Source: Couchioplanes caeruleus
GTDB lineage: Bacteria > Actinomycetota > Actinomycetes > Mycobacteriales > Micromonosporaceae
Length of the DNA stretch: 64,000 bases
Reading direction: 5' to 3'
Assembly (NCBI RefSeq): GCF_003751945.1
Contig: NZ_RJKL01000001.1
Span: 6,200,001-6,264,000, forward strand
The notes below the pieces were generated by a model, which made no database searches, had not been told where the DNA came from, and saw only the letters and a list, made by a program, of their open reading frames with translations. The position numbers were made by a program, and so were the translations under genes. Below, one piece after another: positions 56,540 through 64,000 of this stretch; the stretch's first letter is position 1; each line of letters begins with the position of its first letter.

Positions 56540-57043
56540 CTACGCGGGGCTCTGGCTCTTGGCCCACTCGGCCACGCGGCGTGCACTCTCCTGCTCGGAC
56601 AGGTCCTCGACGCGGGTCATGACGGACCAGCGCACCCCGAAGGGGTCCCGGATGCTCGCGAAGCGGTCCCCGGACACGAATGTCGCCGGTGCCTCCCGTA
56701 CCGTCGCGCCCGCCGCCACCGCCCGCGCGACCACGGCGTCGACGTCCGGGCAGTACAGGCCGATCGAGTAGCAGTCCTGGTCGCCCTCGGGCGCCGGAAC
56801 CAGGCCGTAGTCGGGCATCGGCTCGCCGAGCTGCAGCAGCCCGTTGCCGAAGTCCAGCACCGCGTGGGCCACGACCCCGCCCATCTCCGTCACGTCCACC
56901 AGCCGTGCCCCGAAGATCTTCCGATAGAAGTCGATCGCGCCGCGCGCTTCCGCGATGGCCAGGAACGGCGTCAAGCTGGTGGCGCCGTGCGGGGTGCCGT
57001 TCGTGGTGTGCTCGCCGTCGGCCGCGGGAATGCTCTCTGTCAT
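56540..57043 (-). CDS. VOC-superfamily protein, PhnB/glyoxalase-like
   Basis: A 167-residue vicinal-oxygen-chelate protein with the two beta-alpha-beta-beta-beta units: FLAIAEARGAIDFYRKIFGA, VVAHAVLDFGNGLLQLGEPM, then SIGLYCPDVDAVVARAVAAG and SGDRFASIRDPFGVRWSVM. This matches YdcR/PhnB-like proteins of unknown substrate; the metal residues are only partly visible (His in VAHAV and Glu in LGEPM). ATG 57043 is only eight bases from the divergent AraC-family start, so the two genes share a promoter region and the AraC protein may control it. Confidence 0.87.
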   Translation of the reverse strand: MTESIPAADGEHTTNGTPHGATSLTPFLAIAEARGAIDFYRKIFGARLVDVTEMGGVVAHAVLDFGNGLLQLGEPMPDYGLVPAPEGDQDCYSIGLYCPDVDAVVARAVAAGATVREAPATFVSGDRFASIRDPFGVRWSVMTRVEDLSEQESARRVAEWAKSQSPA

Positions 57044-57051
57044 AGGGCACG

Positions 57052-57861
57052 ATGCTAGGTGTGCCGCATGGCGACGAGCTTGAAGATTCGCGACAGGGCG
57101 CGCCGCCCCGCGGTGTGCTGTATCCGGCCCGGCTGCCCACCTTCGACCGCCTGAGCGCCCCGGCAGCCGTCGACCATTTGGTGCGCTGGTTCTGGATCCC
57201 GCAGTGGGACATCCAGCCCGGTCGCACCTCACGCCAGCACGTCATCGCCTATCCCGCCTGCAACCTGGTCGTCGAGGCGGGTGCGGCCGAGCTCTCCGGG
57301 CCCACCACCCGCGCCTCCCACCGTGATCTCGCCGGCACCGGCTGGGCCGTGGGTGCACTGCTGCGCCCCGCGGCGGTGCCGCACTTCACCGCGGACCCGG
57401 CGGCATTGCGAGACACCTCCGTCACCGTGGACGCCCCCGAACTCGTGCGCCAGGTGAGCGCGACCATGCCCCATCGGCATCGGAGCGCGGTGGACGCCTT
57501 CGCGGCGTGGCTCGCCGCGGTCACCGCCCCGCCGTCGGCCGATGCGCTGCTGGCCAACGCGATGACCGAGCTCATCGACGCCGATCCGGACATCCGCACG
57601 GTCGAGGACGTCGCCACCCGGCTGTCCGTCTCCGTGCGTACGTTGCAACGCCTTGCCGTGCGCTACGTCGGCCTGCCGCCGCTGGCGATGGTCCGCCGCC
57701 GGCGATTGCAGGAGGCGGCGGCGCGGCTGCGGACGGATCCGACGGTGACGCTGGCCGACGTGGCCGCCGACCTGGGGTACAGCGACCACGCACATCTCGC
57801 CAAAGAGTTCCGCTCGGTGCTCGGCCTGACCCTGAGCACGTACCGTCGCGAGGTCTCGTGA
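57052..57861 (+). CDS. AraC-family transcription regulator
   Basis: A 269-residue regulator. The C-terminal helix-turn-helix pair is complete: TVEDVATRLSVSVRTLQRLA and VTLADVAADLGYSDHAHLAK with FRSVLGLTLSTYRREVS. The N-terminal half (ARLPTFDRLSAPAAVDHLVR, FWIPQWDI, GWAVGALLRPAAV) resembles the DUF6597-type domain of such regulators. GTG 57061 may be the real start since ATG 57052 lies only eight bases from the divergent VOC start. The stop codon abuts the convergent epimerase stop to form TGATCA. Effector unknown. Confidence 0.9.
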   Translation: MLGVPHGDELEDSRQGAPPRGVLYPARLPTFDRLSAPAAVDHLVRWFWIPQWDIQPGRTSRQHVIAYPACNLVVEAGAAELSGPTTRASHRDLAGTGWAVGALLRPAAVPHFTADPAALRDTSVTVDAPELVRQVSATMPHRHRSAVDAFAAWLAAVTAPPSADALLANAMTELIDADPDIRTVEDVATRLSVSVRTLQRLAVRYVGLPPLAMVRRRRLQEAAARLRTDPTVTLADVAADLGYSDHAHLAKEFRSVLGLTLSTYRREVS

Positions 57862-58941
57862 TCAGTACGGGTTGCCGGCGCCCGGCAGGCGCCCGCGCAG
57901 CAACCCGCCCATCCGGCCAGGCAGGTCCGGGGCGCCGGAGAGCGGCGGGCTGTCCGTGTGAGCCCGCTCGGCCAGGCCCTCGACCAGTTCCTTCAGCGAG
58001 TGCACCGCGTCGGTCAGGGGACGCCAGCCCAGCTCCGCCGCGATCCGCTCGCACGACATCAACGGCGCCTTGAGGCCGAGACGGACCCAGCCCACGTCGA
58101 CCGGTTGCAGGCGCAGCCGCCAGCTCAGGTCGGCCGCGGCACGCAGCAGGAAGCCCGGCACCGGCACCTCGCGGCCGTGGAACGCCCGGGCGGCCACCGA
58201 CGGGTCCAGCACCGGTCCCGCGGCCACGTTGAAGGCGCCTCGCACGTCGGACGTCAGCGCGCGGGCGTACGCGTCGGCCAGGTCGTCGGCGTGCACCGCC
58301 TGAACCCGCAGCGCCGGGTGGGACGGCACGAGCGGGATGCGGCCGTACCGGAGCAGGCGGGCCGGCAGCAGCGGGCCGGCGAAGTAGCGGCCGATCTCGG
58401 TGCCGACGTCGCGCTGGAAGATCAGGCCCGGCCGGAGCCGGACGATGCGCAGCGGGGGATGGTCCGACTCGACGCGGTCCAGCAGTGTCTCTACCAGAAC
58501 CTTGTGCCGACTGTAGGAGGAGCCCCGCACCCCCGTTCTCGGGTACGCCTCGGTCACGTACGCGTCCTTGGGACCGGACGTGTACACGCCGACCGACGAC
58601 GCGTAGACCAGGGCCGGGACGCCCGCGCGGAGCACGGCCTCGACCACGGCCCGGCTACCCGTCACATTGGTGCGGTAGAGCCGGCCCTGGTCGTGGCTGG
58701 GCTGGATCTGCCAGGCAAGATGCACGACCGCGTCGGCGCCCTGGAACAGCTCGGTCAGGCGTCCGGGCGCCTCCGGAGCGCCGATGTCGCAGGAGTGCCA
58801 CTCGACCGCGTCGTAGGGCGCGGCCGTGGTGCCCGGCGGCCGCCGGACCACCCCGGCCAGGTCCATCCCGGGCTCGTGGCGCAACCTGCGCAGCAGGGCC
58901 GTGCCGGCATTGCCGCTCGCTCCGACGATCACCACTCGCAT
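57862..58941 (-). CDS. NAD-dependent epimerase/dehydratase (extended SDR)
   Basis: A 359-residue Rossmann-fold oxidoreductase. NAD loop VVIVGASGNAGTALLRRL; DAVVHLAWQIQPSHDQ; the atypical active site LVYASSVGVYTSGPKD and SSYSRHKVLVE (Tyr-x-x-x-Lys); C-terminal VHADDLADAYARALTS. Family substrates include nucleotide sugars; no specific call is possible. ATG 58941 is divergent from the [2Fe-2S] subunit gene with 60 bases between. The C-terminal 60 residues are less conserved, ending in a Gly/Arg-rich tail. Confidence 0.9.
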   Translation of the reverse strand: MRVVIVGASGNAGTALLRRLRHEPGMDLAGVVRRPPGTTAAPYDAVEWHSCDIGAPEAPGRLTELFQGADAVVHLAWQIQPSHDQGRLYRTNVTGSRAVVEAVLRAGVPALVYASSVGVYTSGPKDAYVTEAYPRTGVRGSSYSRHKVLVETLLDRVESDHPPLRIVRLRPGLIFQRDVGTEIGRYFAGPLLPARLLRYGRIPLVPSHPALRVQAVHADDLADAYARALTSDVRGAFNVAAGPVLDPSVAARAFHGREVPVPGFLLRAAADLSWRLRLQPVDVGWVRLGLKAPLMSCERIAAELGWRPLTDAVHSLKELVEGLAERAHTDSPPLSGAPDLPGRMGGLLRGRLPGAGNPY

Positions 58942-59001
58942 GTCTTCGGCGTACCCGGCGAAGCGCGGGTTGAACCCGGCGGGGCCGGGTACGCGTCGGT
59001 C

Positions 59002-59490
59002 ATGAATCTGGTCGTCAACGGTGTGGAGCACACCCTCGAGATCGATCCCCGGACCACCCTGCTGGACGCGCTGCGCGAGCAACTCGGTCTGACCGGGGCG
59101 AAGAAGGGCTGCGACCACGGCCAGTGCGGCGCCTGCACCGTGTTGCTGGACGGGCGGCGGGTCAACAGTTGTCTCGTGCTGGCGATCAGCCAGCAGGACG
59201 CCCGGGTGACCACGGTCGAGGGCCTCGGCACCGAGGCGGAGCCGCATCCGTTGCAGCGGGCCTTTCTCGAGCACGACGGCTACCAGTGCGGCTACTGCAC
59301 CCCGGGGCAGATCTGCTCGGCCGCCGGCATGCTCGACGAGGTCGCCCGCGGCTGGCCCAGCGCCGTCACCGCGGACGGCGAGGTGACGCTCGACGACGCG
59401 GAGATCCGGGAGCGGATGAGCGGCAACCTGTGCCGCTGCGGCGCGTACGCGAACATGGTCCCGGCGATCGCGGAGGCGGCCGGCCGGTGA
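59002..59490 (+). CDS. Molybdenum hydroxylase [2Fe-2S] subunit (PaoA/CoxS-like)
   Basis: Small iron-sulfur subunit of an aldehyde/xanthine-oxidase-type enzyme, 162 residues. Plant-type cluster: KKGCDHGQCGACTVLLDG with the fourth Cys in VNSC; second cluster: CGYCTPGQI and GNLCRCGAY. Electrons pass from the Mo cofactor through these clusters to FAD. There is no Tat signal (seen in E. coli PaoA), so the enzyme is probably cytoplasmic. ATG 59002. The stop overlaps the GTG of the FAD subunit (GTGA). Confidence 0.94.
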   Translation: MNLVVNGVEHTLEIDPRTTLLDALREQLGLTGAKKGCDHGQCGACTVLLDGRRVNSCLVLAISQQDARVTTVEGLGTEAEPHPLQRAFLEHDGYQCGYCTPGQICSAAGMLDEVARGWPSAVTADGEVTLDDAEIRERMSGNLCRCGAYANMVPAIAEAAGR

Positions 59491-60470
59491 AGACCTTCGC
59501 CTACACCCCCGCGACCGACGTGGAATCCGCGCTGGCCGCCTGCACCGAGGGCGCCACGTTCCTGGCCGGTGGCACCAATCTGGTCGACCTGATGAAGCTG
59601 GGCGTCGCCACTCCGGACGCGCTGGTCGACATCAACCGGCTGCCGCTGCGTGACGTGACCGAGCTGCCCGGCGGCGGCCTGCGGATCGGCGCCGGGGTCC
59701 GCAACAGCGACCTGGCGGCACACCCGCTCGTCCGCCGCGACTGTCCGGTGCTGAGCCAGGCACTGCTCGCGGGCGCCTCGGGCCAGTTGCGCAACATGGC
59801 CACCACGGGTGGCAACCTGCTGCAGCGCACCCGCTGCGCCTACTTCATGGACATGACCAAGCCGTGCAACAAGCACGCGCCGGGCAGCGGCTGCCCGGCC
59901 CGCGAGGGCGACCATCGCAACCTTGCCATTCTGGGCGCGTCGGAGCACTGCATCGCCACGCATCCCTCCGACATGGCGGTGGCGCTCGCGGCCCTGGACG
60001 CGACCGTACGGATCACGGGCCCGGCCGGCGAGCGGGGCGTGCCGGTGACCGAGCTGCACCGCCTGCCCGGCGACACCCCGCAGGACGACACGGTGCTGCG
60101 CCCCGGCGAGCTGATCACGGCCGTGGATCTGCCGCCGCTGTCCTTCGCGCGCGTGTCGGCGTACCGGAAGGCAAGGGATCGGGCCTCCTTCGCCTTCGCC
60201 GTCGGCTCGGTCGCGGCGGCCGTCGCCGCCGAGGACGGCGTCGTGACCGACGTCCGGCTCGCGTTCGGTGCGGTCGCCCACCGGCCCTGGCGGGCGTACG
60301 CGGCCGAGCAGGCCCTGCGCGGGCGCCCGGCCACGCGGCAGGAGTTCCTGGCCGCCGCCGACGCGGAGCTGGCCGCGGCGGTCTGCCTGCGCGACAACGC
60401 CTACAAGGTGCCGCTGATCCGCAATCTGGTCTCGGCCACCCTGGCCCGGCTGACGGGAGAGGGCGCATGA
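59487..60470 (+). CDS. Molybdenum hydroxylase FAD subunit with extra Fe-S motif (PaoB-like)
   Basis: A 327-residue FAD-binding subunit. FAD loops: ATFLAGGTNLVDLMKLGV and NMATTGGNLLQRTRC. The insertion TRCAYFMDMTKPCNKHAPGS with GCPA carries three Cys beside the later EHC, the arrangement that binds an additional [4Fe-4S] cluster in PaoB of E. coli. This places the enzyme in the PaoABC aldehyde oxidoreductase subgroup rather than CO dehydrogenase or classical xanthine dehydrogenase. GTG 59487, stop overlapping the large-subunit ATG (ATGA). Confidence 0.92.
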   Translation: MKTFAYTPATDVESALAACTEGATFLAGGTNLVDLMKLGVATPDALVDINRLPLRDVTELPGGGLRIGAGVRNSDLAAHPLVRRDCPVLSQALLAGASGQLRNMATTGGNLLQRTRCAYFMDMTKPCNKHAPGSGCPAREGDHRNLAILGASEHCIATHPSDMAVALAALDATVRITGPAGERGVPVTELHRLPGDTPQDDTVLRPGELITAVDLPPLSFARVSAYRKARDRASFAFAVGSVAAAVAAEDGVVTDVRLAFGAVAHRPWRAYAAEQALRGRPATRQEFLAAADAELAAAVCLRDNAYKVPLIRNLVSATLARLTGEGA

Positions 60471-62533
60471 CGACCACGGCGCCGCGCGCGGTGGGCCGGC
60501 CGCTGGCCCGCATCGAGGGCCCGGCCAAGGTCACGGGTACGGCGAGGTACGCCGTCGAATACCCGCTCGAGGACGTCGCGTACGCCTGGGTCGTGCAGTC
60601 GCCCGTCCCGCGCGGCACCCTCACCTCGGTCGTCGTCGACCCGACCGCCGAGGCCGACGACGTGCTGGCCGTGTTGTGGCACGGCAACGCGCCGCGCCTG
60701 GAGCAGCCGGACGACCCCGAGCTGGCCGTGCTGCAGTCCGAGCGGATCAGCTACCGCGGGCAGGCGGTCGCGCTCGTCGTCGCCCGTACGCTGGAGGCCG
60801 CCCGCCGTGCCGCCCAGGTCGTGCGCCTGGAGATCGACGTCGAGCCGCACGACGCGCTGCTGCGCGAGGACCACCCGGAGCTCTACACGCCGGAGGAGGT
60901 CGACCCGGACTCCCCGGCGGTGACGCAGACCGGCGACGTCGAGGCCGCGTTCGCCGCCGCACCGGTCACCGTGGACGTCCGCTACGCGACGCCGGCGCTG
61001 CACAACAACCCGATGGAACCGCACGCGACGACCGCGCTGTGGACGGGCGGCGACCTCGTCCTCCACGACTCCAACCAGCACCCGCCCGGCGTCGCGGCCG
61101 CCGTCGGCGCCGTCTTCGGCCTGGGCGCCGAGCGCGTGCACGTCATCACCGAGCACGTCGGCGGCGGATTCGGCTCCAAGGGCACGGCCCGGCCCAACGC
61201 CGTGCTCGCCGCGATGGCCGCGCGGGTCGCCGACCGCCCGGTCAGGCTCGCGCTGACCCGGCAGGCGATGTTCAGCATGGTCGGATACCGCACGCCCACG
61301 CTGCAACGCATCCGGCTGGCCGCCGATCGCGACGGCACCCTCACCGCGATCGACCACCAGGCCGTCGAGCAGACGTCGCGGATCTTCGAGTACGCCGAAC
61401 AGACCACCGTCGTGAGCCGGCACATGTACGCGTCGGCGAACCGGCGTACCGGCCACCACCTGGTCCGCCTCGACATGCCGACGCCGCGCTGGATGCGGGC
61501 GCCGGGGGAGGCGCCCGGCTCGGTGGGCCTGGAGTGCGCCATGGACGAGCTCGCCGCCGAGCTCGGCATGGACCCGATCGAGCTGCGCATCCGCAACGAG
61601 CCGCGGGCCGAGCCGGAGAGCGGTGTGCCGTTCACCAGCCGCAACTACCTCGCCTGCCTGCGCGAGGGCGCGCAGCGCTTCGGCTGGGAGGGCCGCGATC
61701 CCCGCCCGCGCCGCCGGCGGGAGGGCTCCTGGTGGATCGGGACCGGGGTGGCGGGTGCCACCTACCCGTCCTCGGTGATGCCGTCGGTCGCCCGGGTGCG
61801 GCGGGAGCCGGACGGCGCCGTGGAGGTGTCGATCGCCGCCGCCGACCTCGGCACCGGCGCGCGGACGATCCTCACCCAGATCGCCGCCGACGAACTGCGC
61901 CTGCCGCCGGAGCGGGTACGGGTGCGCATCGGCGACAGCACGCTGCCGAGGGCCTCGGTGGCGGGCGGTTCGTCGGGCAGCGCGTCGTGGGGCTGGGCCG
62001 TCACCGGCGCCTGCCGCGAGCTGCGCGACTCCGGCCGCGACGAGGCGACCTTCGACACCACCGAGCTGGTGGAGCGGCAGGACACGGAGGGCAAGCACGC
62101 GTACGGCGCGCACTTCGCCGAGGTCCGCGTCGACGCCGACTCCGGTGAGGTGCGGGTCTCCCGGCTCTTCGGCATGTACGCGGCCGGCCGCATCCTCAAC
62201 CCCCGCACCGCCCGCAGCCAGTTCATCGGCGGCATGACGATGGGCATGGGCATGGCGCTGCACGAGGAGGGCGTCCTGGATCCGGCTATGGGGGAGTGGG
62301 TCAACCATGATTTCGCGGGTTACCACGTGCCGGTGCACGCCGACGTGGAGTGGATCGACGCGGCGTGGCTCGACGAGGCGGACGACGACCTCAACCCGAT
62401 GGGCAGCAAGGGCATCGGCGAGATCGGCATCGTCGGCTCCCCGGCGGCGATCGTCAACGCCGTCTGGCACGCCACGGGCGTCCGGGTCCGTGACCTACCC
62501 GTACGCCTCGACAAGCTGCTGCCGCAGATCTAG
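60467..62533 (+). CDS. Molybdenum hydroxylase large subunit (PaoC/YagR-like)
   Basis: Molybdopterin-binding catalytic subunit, 688 residues, the shorter PaoC-like length. Blocks: GRPLARIEGPAKVTGTARY, NNPMEPHATTALW, GGGFGSKGTARPNAVLAAM, PTPRWMRAPGEAPG, and the catalytic Glu near the end in GSKGIGEIGIVGSPAAI. Probable reaction: oxidation of aromatic or aliphatic aldehydes to acids with water as oxygen donor. Cofactor maturation genes (XdhC/MocA type) are not adjacent. ATG 60467; its stop forms CTAG with the convergent SDR stop. Confidence 0.93.
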   Translation: MTTTAPRAVGRPLARIEGPAKVTGTARYAVEYPLEDVAYAWVVQSPVPRGTLTSVVVDPTAEADDVLAVLWHGNAPRLEQPDDPELAVLQSERISYRGQAVALVVARTLEAARRAAQVVRLEIDVEPHDALLREDHPELYTPEEVDPDSPAVTQTGDVEAAFAAAPVTVDVRYATPALHNNPMEPHATTALWTGGDLVLHDSNQHPPGVAAAVGAVFGLGAERVHVITEHVGGGFGSKGTARPNAVLAAMAARVADRPVRLALTRQAMFSMVGYRTPTLQRIRLAADRDGTLTAIDHQAVEQTSRIFEYAEQTTVVSRHMYASANRRTGHHLVRLDMPTPRWMRAPGEAPGSVGLECAMDELAAELGMDPIELRIRNEPRAEPESGVPFTSRNYLACLREGAQRFGWEGRDPRPRRRREGSWWIGTGVAGATYPSSVMPSVARVRREPDGAVEVSIAAADLGTGARTILTQIAADELRLPPERVRVRIGDSTLPRASVAGGSSGSASWGWAVTGACRELRDSGRDEATFDTTELVERQDTEGKHAYGAHFAEVRVDADSGEVRVSRLFGMYAAGRILNPRTARSQFIGGMTMGMGMALHEEGVLDPAMGEWVNHDFAGYHVPVHADVEWIDAAWLDEADDDLNPMGSKGIGEIGIVGSPAAIVNAVWHATGVRVRDLPVRLDKLLPQI

Positions 62534-63279
62534 GGCCTGTCCTGGGAACGGGGAGCCGCCTTGCCCGCAAAGGCGCGGTCGGTGACCCAGGGCAGGGCGG
62601 CGGAGGCGGCCATGGCGATGCGGTAGCGCCGCGGCACCACGATGCGCCGCCGCGGCCTGCGCAGCGCCCGCTCGACGGAGGCCGCCACGATCTCCGGCCC
62701 GGGCAGGCGGCCGGCGTGGCGGGCGTTCATCTCGGTGCCGATCCGGCCGGGCTCGATCAGCGTCACGCCGATGCCGGTGCCGGCCAGCTCGCGCCGGACG
62801 GAGTCGGTCATGCCGCGCAGCGCGAACTTCGTCGCCGAGTAGACGCCGCCGATGCCGATCTCGCCGGCGACCGATCCGATGTTGACGATCGCGCCGCCGC
62901 CGGCCGCGCGCATCGGCGGCACGACCGCCCGCATGAGACGGATCGGGGCGAGCAGGTTGACGTCGACCATGGCGGTCAGGCTCGGGTCGTCGAGCAGGAC
63001 GGTCTCCGGCCCGCTCAGGCCCGCGTTGTTGACGAGCCCGCCGATCGTGCCGGTGACCGCGAGGGCCTGCCGCACCAGCGCCTCGATCGCATCCGGTTCC
63101 CGCAGGTCGGTGGGGACGGCGAGGGCGGCGCCGCCGTGGGTCTCGATGGCGGCGGCCACGGCGGCGAGCTCGTCGGCGCGGCGGGCGGCGAGCACCAGGG
63201 TGGTTCCGGGGCGACCGAGCCGCAGCGCGGTCGCGCGGCCGATTCCGCTCGATGCTCCGGTCACGATGATGACGCGCAT
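62530..63279 (-). CDS. Classical SDR oxidoreductase
   Basis: A 249-residue short-chain dehydrogenase with all classical motifs: TGASSGIGRATAL, GLVNNAGLSG, IVNIGSVAGE (catalytic Ser) and YSATKFALRG (Tyr-x-x-x-Lys), then LIEPGRIGTEM. NADP preference is suggested by the RR pair after the second strand (AARRADEL). The C-terminal portion has a moderately hydrophobic segment (AMAASAALPWVTD), seen in membrane-associated SDRs. ATG 63279. It ends tail to tail with the molybdenum enzyme and lies downstream of lsr2 on the same strand, separated by a terminator. Confidence 0.93.
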   Translation of the reverse strand: MRVIIVTGASSGIGRATALRLGRPGTTLVLAARRADELAAVAAAIETHGGAALAVPTDLREPDAIEALVRQALAVTGTIGGLVNNAGLSGPETVLLDDPSLTAMVDVNLLAPIRLMRAVVPPMRAAGGGAIVNIGSVAGEIGIGGVYSATKFALRGMTDSVRRELAGTGIGVTLIEPGRIGTEMNARHAGRLPGPEIVAASVERALRRPRRRIVVPRRYRIAMAASAALPWVTDRAFAGKAAPRSQDRP

Positions 63280-63307
63280 TCGTCCTCCGGCGGGTCTTCG
63301 CGAACAA

Positions 63308-63339
63308 GAAACGGCGCCGCCGTGTGGCGACGCCGTTTC
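63308..63339 (-). terminator. Intrinsic terminator of lsr2
   Basis: GAAACGGCG (63308-63316) and CGCCGTTTC (63331-63339), 9-bp perfect stem, 14-base loop; on the minus strand it is followed by TTGTTCG, a short U-rich tail. About 15 bases after the lsr2 stop. Confidence 0.78.
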
Positions 63340-63354
63340 GCTGCCGGGAAGAAC

Positions 63355-63705
63355 CTATCGCTTGGCGTGGTACGCCTCGACGATGGAGCTCGGGATGCGC
63401 CCGCGCTCCGAGACTTCGTATCCGTTCTTGCCCGCCCACTCGCGAATGGCCTGGTTCTGATCGCGGGTCGCCCGGCCGGTGCTGGCCGGTGCGCCGCCGC
63501 GCCGGGCGACCCGCGCCTCGGCGCCGCTGCGCCCCACGCGCGTGGCGACCGACAGATACGGGTCCAGGGCCTTGCGCAGTTTGCCGGCGTTCTTCTCCGA
63601 CAGGTCGATGGTGTAGTTCACCCCGTCCAGTCCGAATTCGACCGTACGATCGGCCTCGCTGCCGTCGAGGTCGTCGGTCAGAAGGGTGATTACCTGCTTG
63701 GCCAT
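63355..63705 (-). CDS. lsr2: Lsr2, xenogeneic silencer / nucleoid protein
   Basis: Actinobacterial functional analogue of H-NS: bridges DNA and silences AT-rich, horizontally acquired genes. The 116-residue protein has the N-terminal dimerisation domain ([36 protein letters not shown]) and the C-terminal DNA-binding domain ([20 protein letters not shown]) with the RGR minor-groove motif (AT-hook-like). ATG 63705 preceded by GTAGGAG. The leader 63706-63830 is AT-richer with a hairpin, consistent with the autoregulation known for Lsr2. Confidence 0.96.
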   Translation of the reverse strand: MAKQVITLLTDDLDGSEADRTVEFGLDGVNYTIDLSEKNAGKLRKALDPYLSVATRVGRSGAEARVARRGGAPASTGRATRDQNQAIREWAGKNGYEVSERGRIPSSIVEAYHAKR

Positions 63706-63802
63706 GATGAGGTCGCTCCTACAGCGGTGCCATTGTCTCGAGTAATTCGCCTATTCATTCTGTCGGTTCGCTCGCGTCGAAGCAAATTGTCGGCGCGCAT
63801 GT

Positions 63803-63828
63803 CGCGATCGCCAATCGGCGATATCGCG
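63803..63828. promoter_or_regulatory. Inverted repeat upstream of lsr2
   Basis: ATCGCC (63807-63812), AATC, GGCGAT (63817-63822) with outer CGCG arms (63803-63806, 63825-63828) and a two-base bulge. About 100 bases before the lsr2 start; possible operator or leader hairpin. Confidence 0.3.
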
Positions 63829-63934
63829 CCGAGAATTCCACGGCGGACGCCGGGCGCACCCCGCCTCACCTCGACGCGTACGGCGAAACTCCACCGCAAC
63901 ACTTCACCGTTCCGTCGATATGTTGTACGGTGGG

Positions 63935-63948
63935 TGGGAGCGCTCCCA
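63935..63948. promoter_or_regulatory. Perfect CebR/CelR-type operator
   Basis: TGGGAGCGCTCCCA, a perfect 14-bp palindrome identical to the sites bound by the cello-oligosaccharide repressors CebR (Streptomyces) and CelR (Thermobifida). It lies just downstream of a possible promoter (TTCACC at 63903, 17-base spacer, TACGGT at 63926) and 44 bases before the ATG of the next gene, which should therefore be induced by cellobiose-type sugars. Confidence 0.85.
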
Positions 63949-63991
63949 AACCCCCTCCCTCTTCCCCGGAGGATCCCCCGAAGGAGCTTTC

Positions 63992-64000
63992 ATGAGACGC
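63992..64000 (+). CDS. Start of a gene cut by the window edge, probable cellulose-system target
   Basis: ATGAGACGC at 63992 with a very good AAGGAG ribosome binding site at 63981-63986. Only Met-Arg-Arg is visible, compatible with the basic start of a signal peptide. Given the CebR/CelR operator upstream, a secreted cellulase, other polysaccharide hydrolase or sugar transporter component is expected; this is inference from the promoter alone. Confidence 0.6.

Overview
This is a 64-kb piece of a very GC-rich actinobacterial chromosome, most likely from Micromonosporaceae (an Actinoplanes-like organism). That placement is inferred from strong G/C third positions, frequent GTG starts and ATGA/GTGA start-stop overlaps. 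It is supported by actinobacterial marker families: HemQ, DUF397, Lsr2, a BsaP-type biotin synthase helper, a zinc-binding anti-sigma factor, an LPxTG surface protein and a CebR/CelR-type operator. I see no rRNA, convincing tRNA, CRISPR array, insertion sequence, prophage or integrase. It reads as chromosomal core/accessory sequence rather than an island.

Region by region. 1-4.5 kb: 3' end of hemQ, an ElaA-type acetyltransferase, a small CBM48 protein, wrbA, DUF397, thyA-folA and msrB. 4.5-11 kb: an LPxTG protein, then the two halves of an NHEJ LigD on separate genes (polymerase at 5.4 kb, ATP-dependent ligase at 9-10 kb) with a two-TM ion channel, a TAP-type lipoprotein hydrolase and an SDR between and beside them; Ku is not in the window. 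11.3-14.5 kb: a minus-strand run of LURP-one-like protein, dGTPase, HipA-like kinase and DUF3037. 14.6-25.2 kb: metallo-hydrolase, lipid kinase, STAS-ATPase fusion, GAF protein, a PfkB kinase coupled to a GH65 phosphorylase, two coupled GntR/UTRA regulators divergent from a small gene across a palindrome, and a CNNM/CorC membrane protein. 25.3-29.2 kb: biotin synthesis (bioF-bioD divergent from bioB-bsaP-GNAT). 29.2-32 kb: ACT protein, LacI regulator, a 39-codon Cys-rich gene coupled to a RibD_C reductase.

32-38.5 kb is the most striking part: a tightly coupled HerA-like ATPase, SbcD/Mre11, SbcC/Rad50 and NurA-like nuclease, i.e. the full gene content of the archaeal DNA end-resection operon in a bacterium. 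38.9-43.7 kb: an ECF sigma/anti-sigma pair followed by envelope genes (a COG4315-type lipoprotein, a DUF4142 protein with a good ECF-like promoter, and a secreted protein with Asn/Gln/Asp/Gly pentapeptide arrays on both sides of a globular domain). 44 kb: a broken DoxX-family gene. 44.5-50.3 kb: secreted trypsin-like protease, AlkA-type glycosylase, ROK kinase, a large GGDEF-EAL protein. 50.3-55.2 kb: a methyltransferase, then an NRAMP-like transporter and pxpABC (5-oxoprolinase) ending in a FadR-type GntR gene; two FadR-type palindromes 22 bp apart lie before the transporter. 55.3-64 kb: Tat-exported PGRP amidase, VOC protein/AraC pair, epimerase, a PaoABC-like molybdenum hydroxylase, SDR, lsr2, and a perfect CebR/CelR operator before the first codons of a gene that runs off the window.

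Themes. DNA maintenance is heavily represented: LigD modules, HerA-Mre11-Rad50-NurA, AlkA, dGTPase, thyA-folA, Lsr2. So is sugar and cofactor metabolism: GH65/PfkB, ROK kinase, biotin, 5-oxoproline. The LacI regulator at 30.1-31.1 kb has a CelR-like N-terminus and is a reasonable candidate for binding the operator at 63.9 kb, though this is inference. All functional calls were made by reading motifs; no database search was run.
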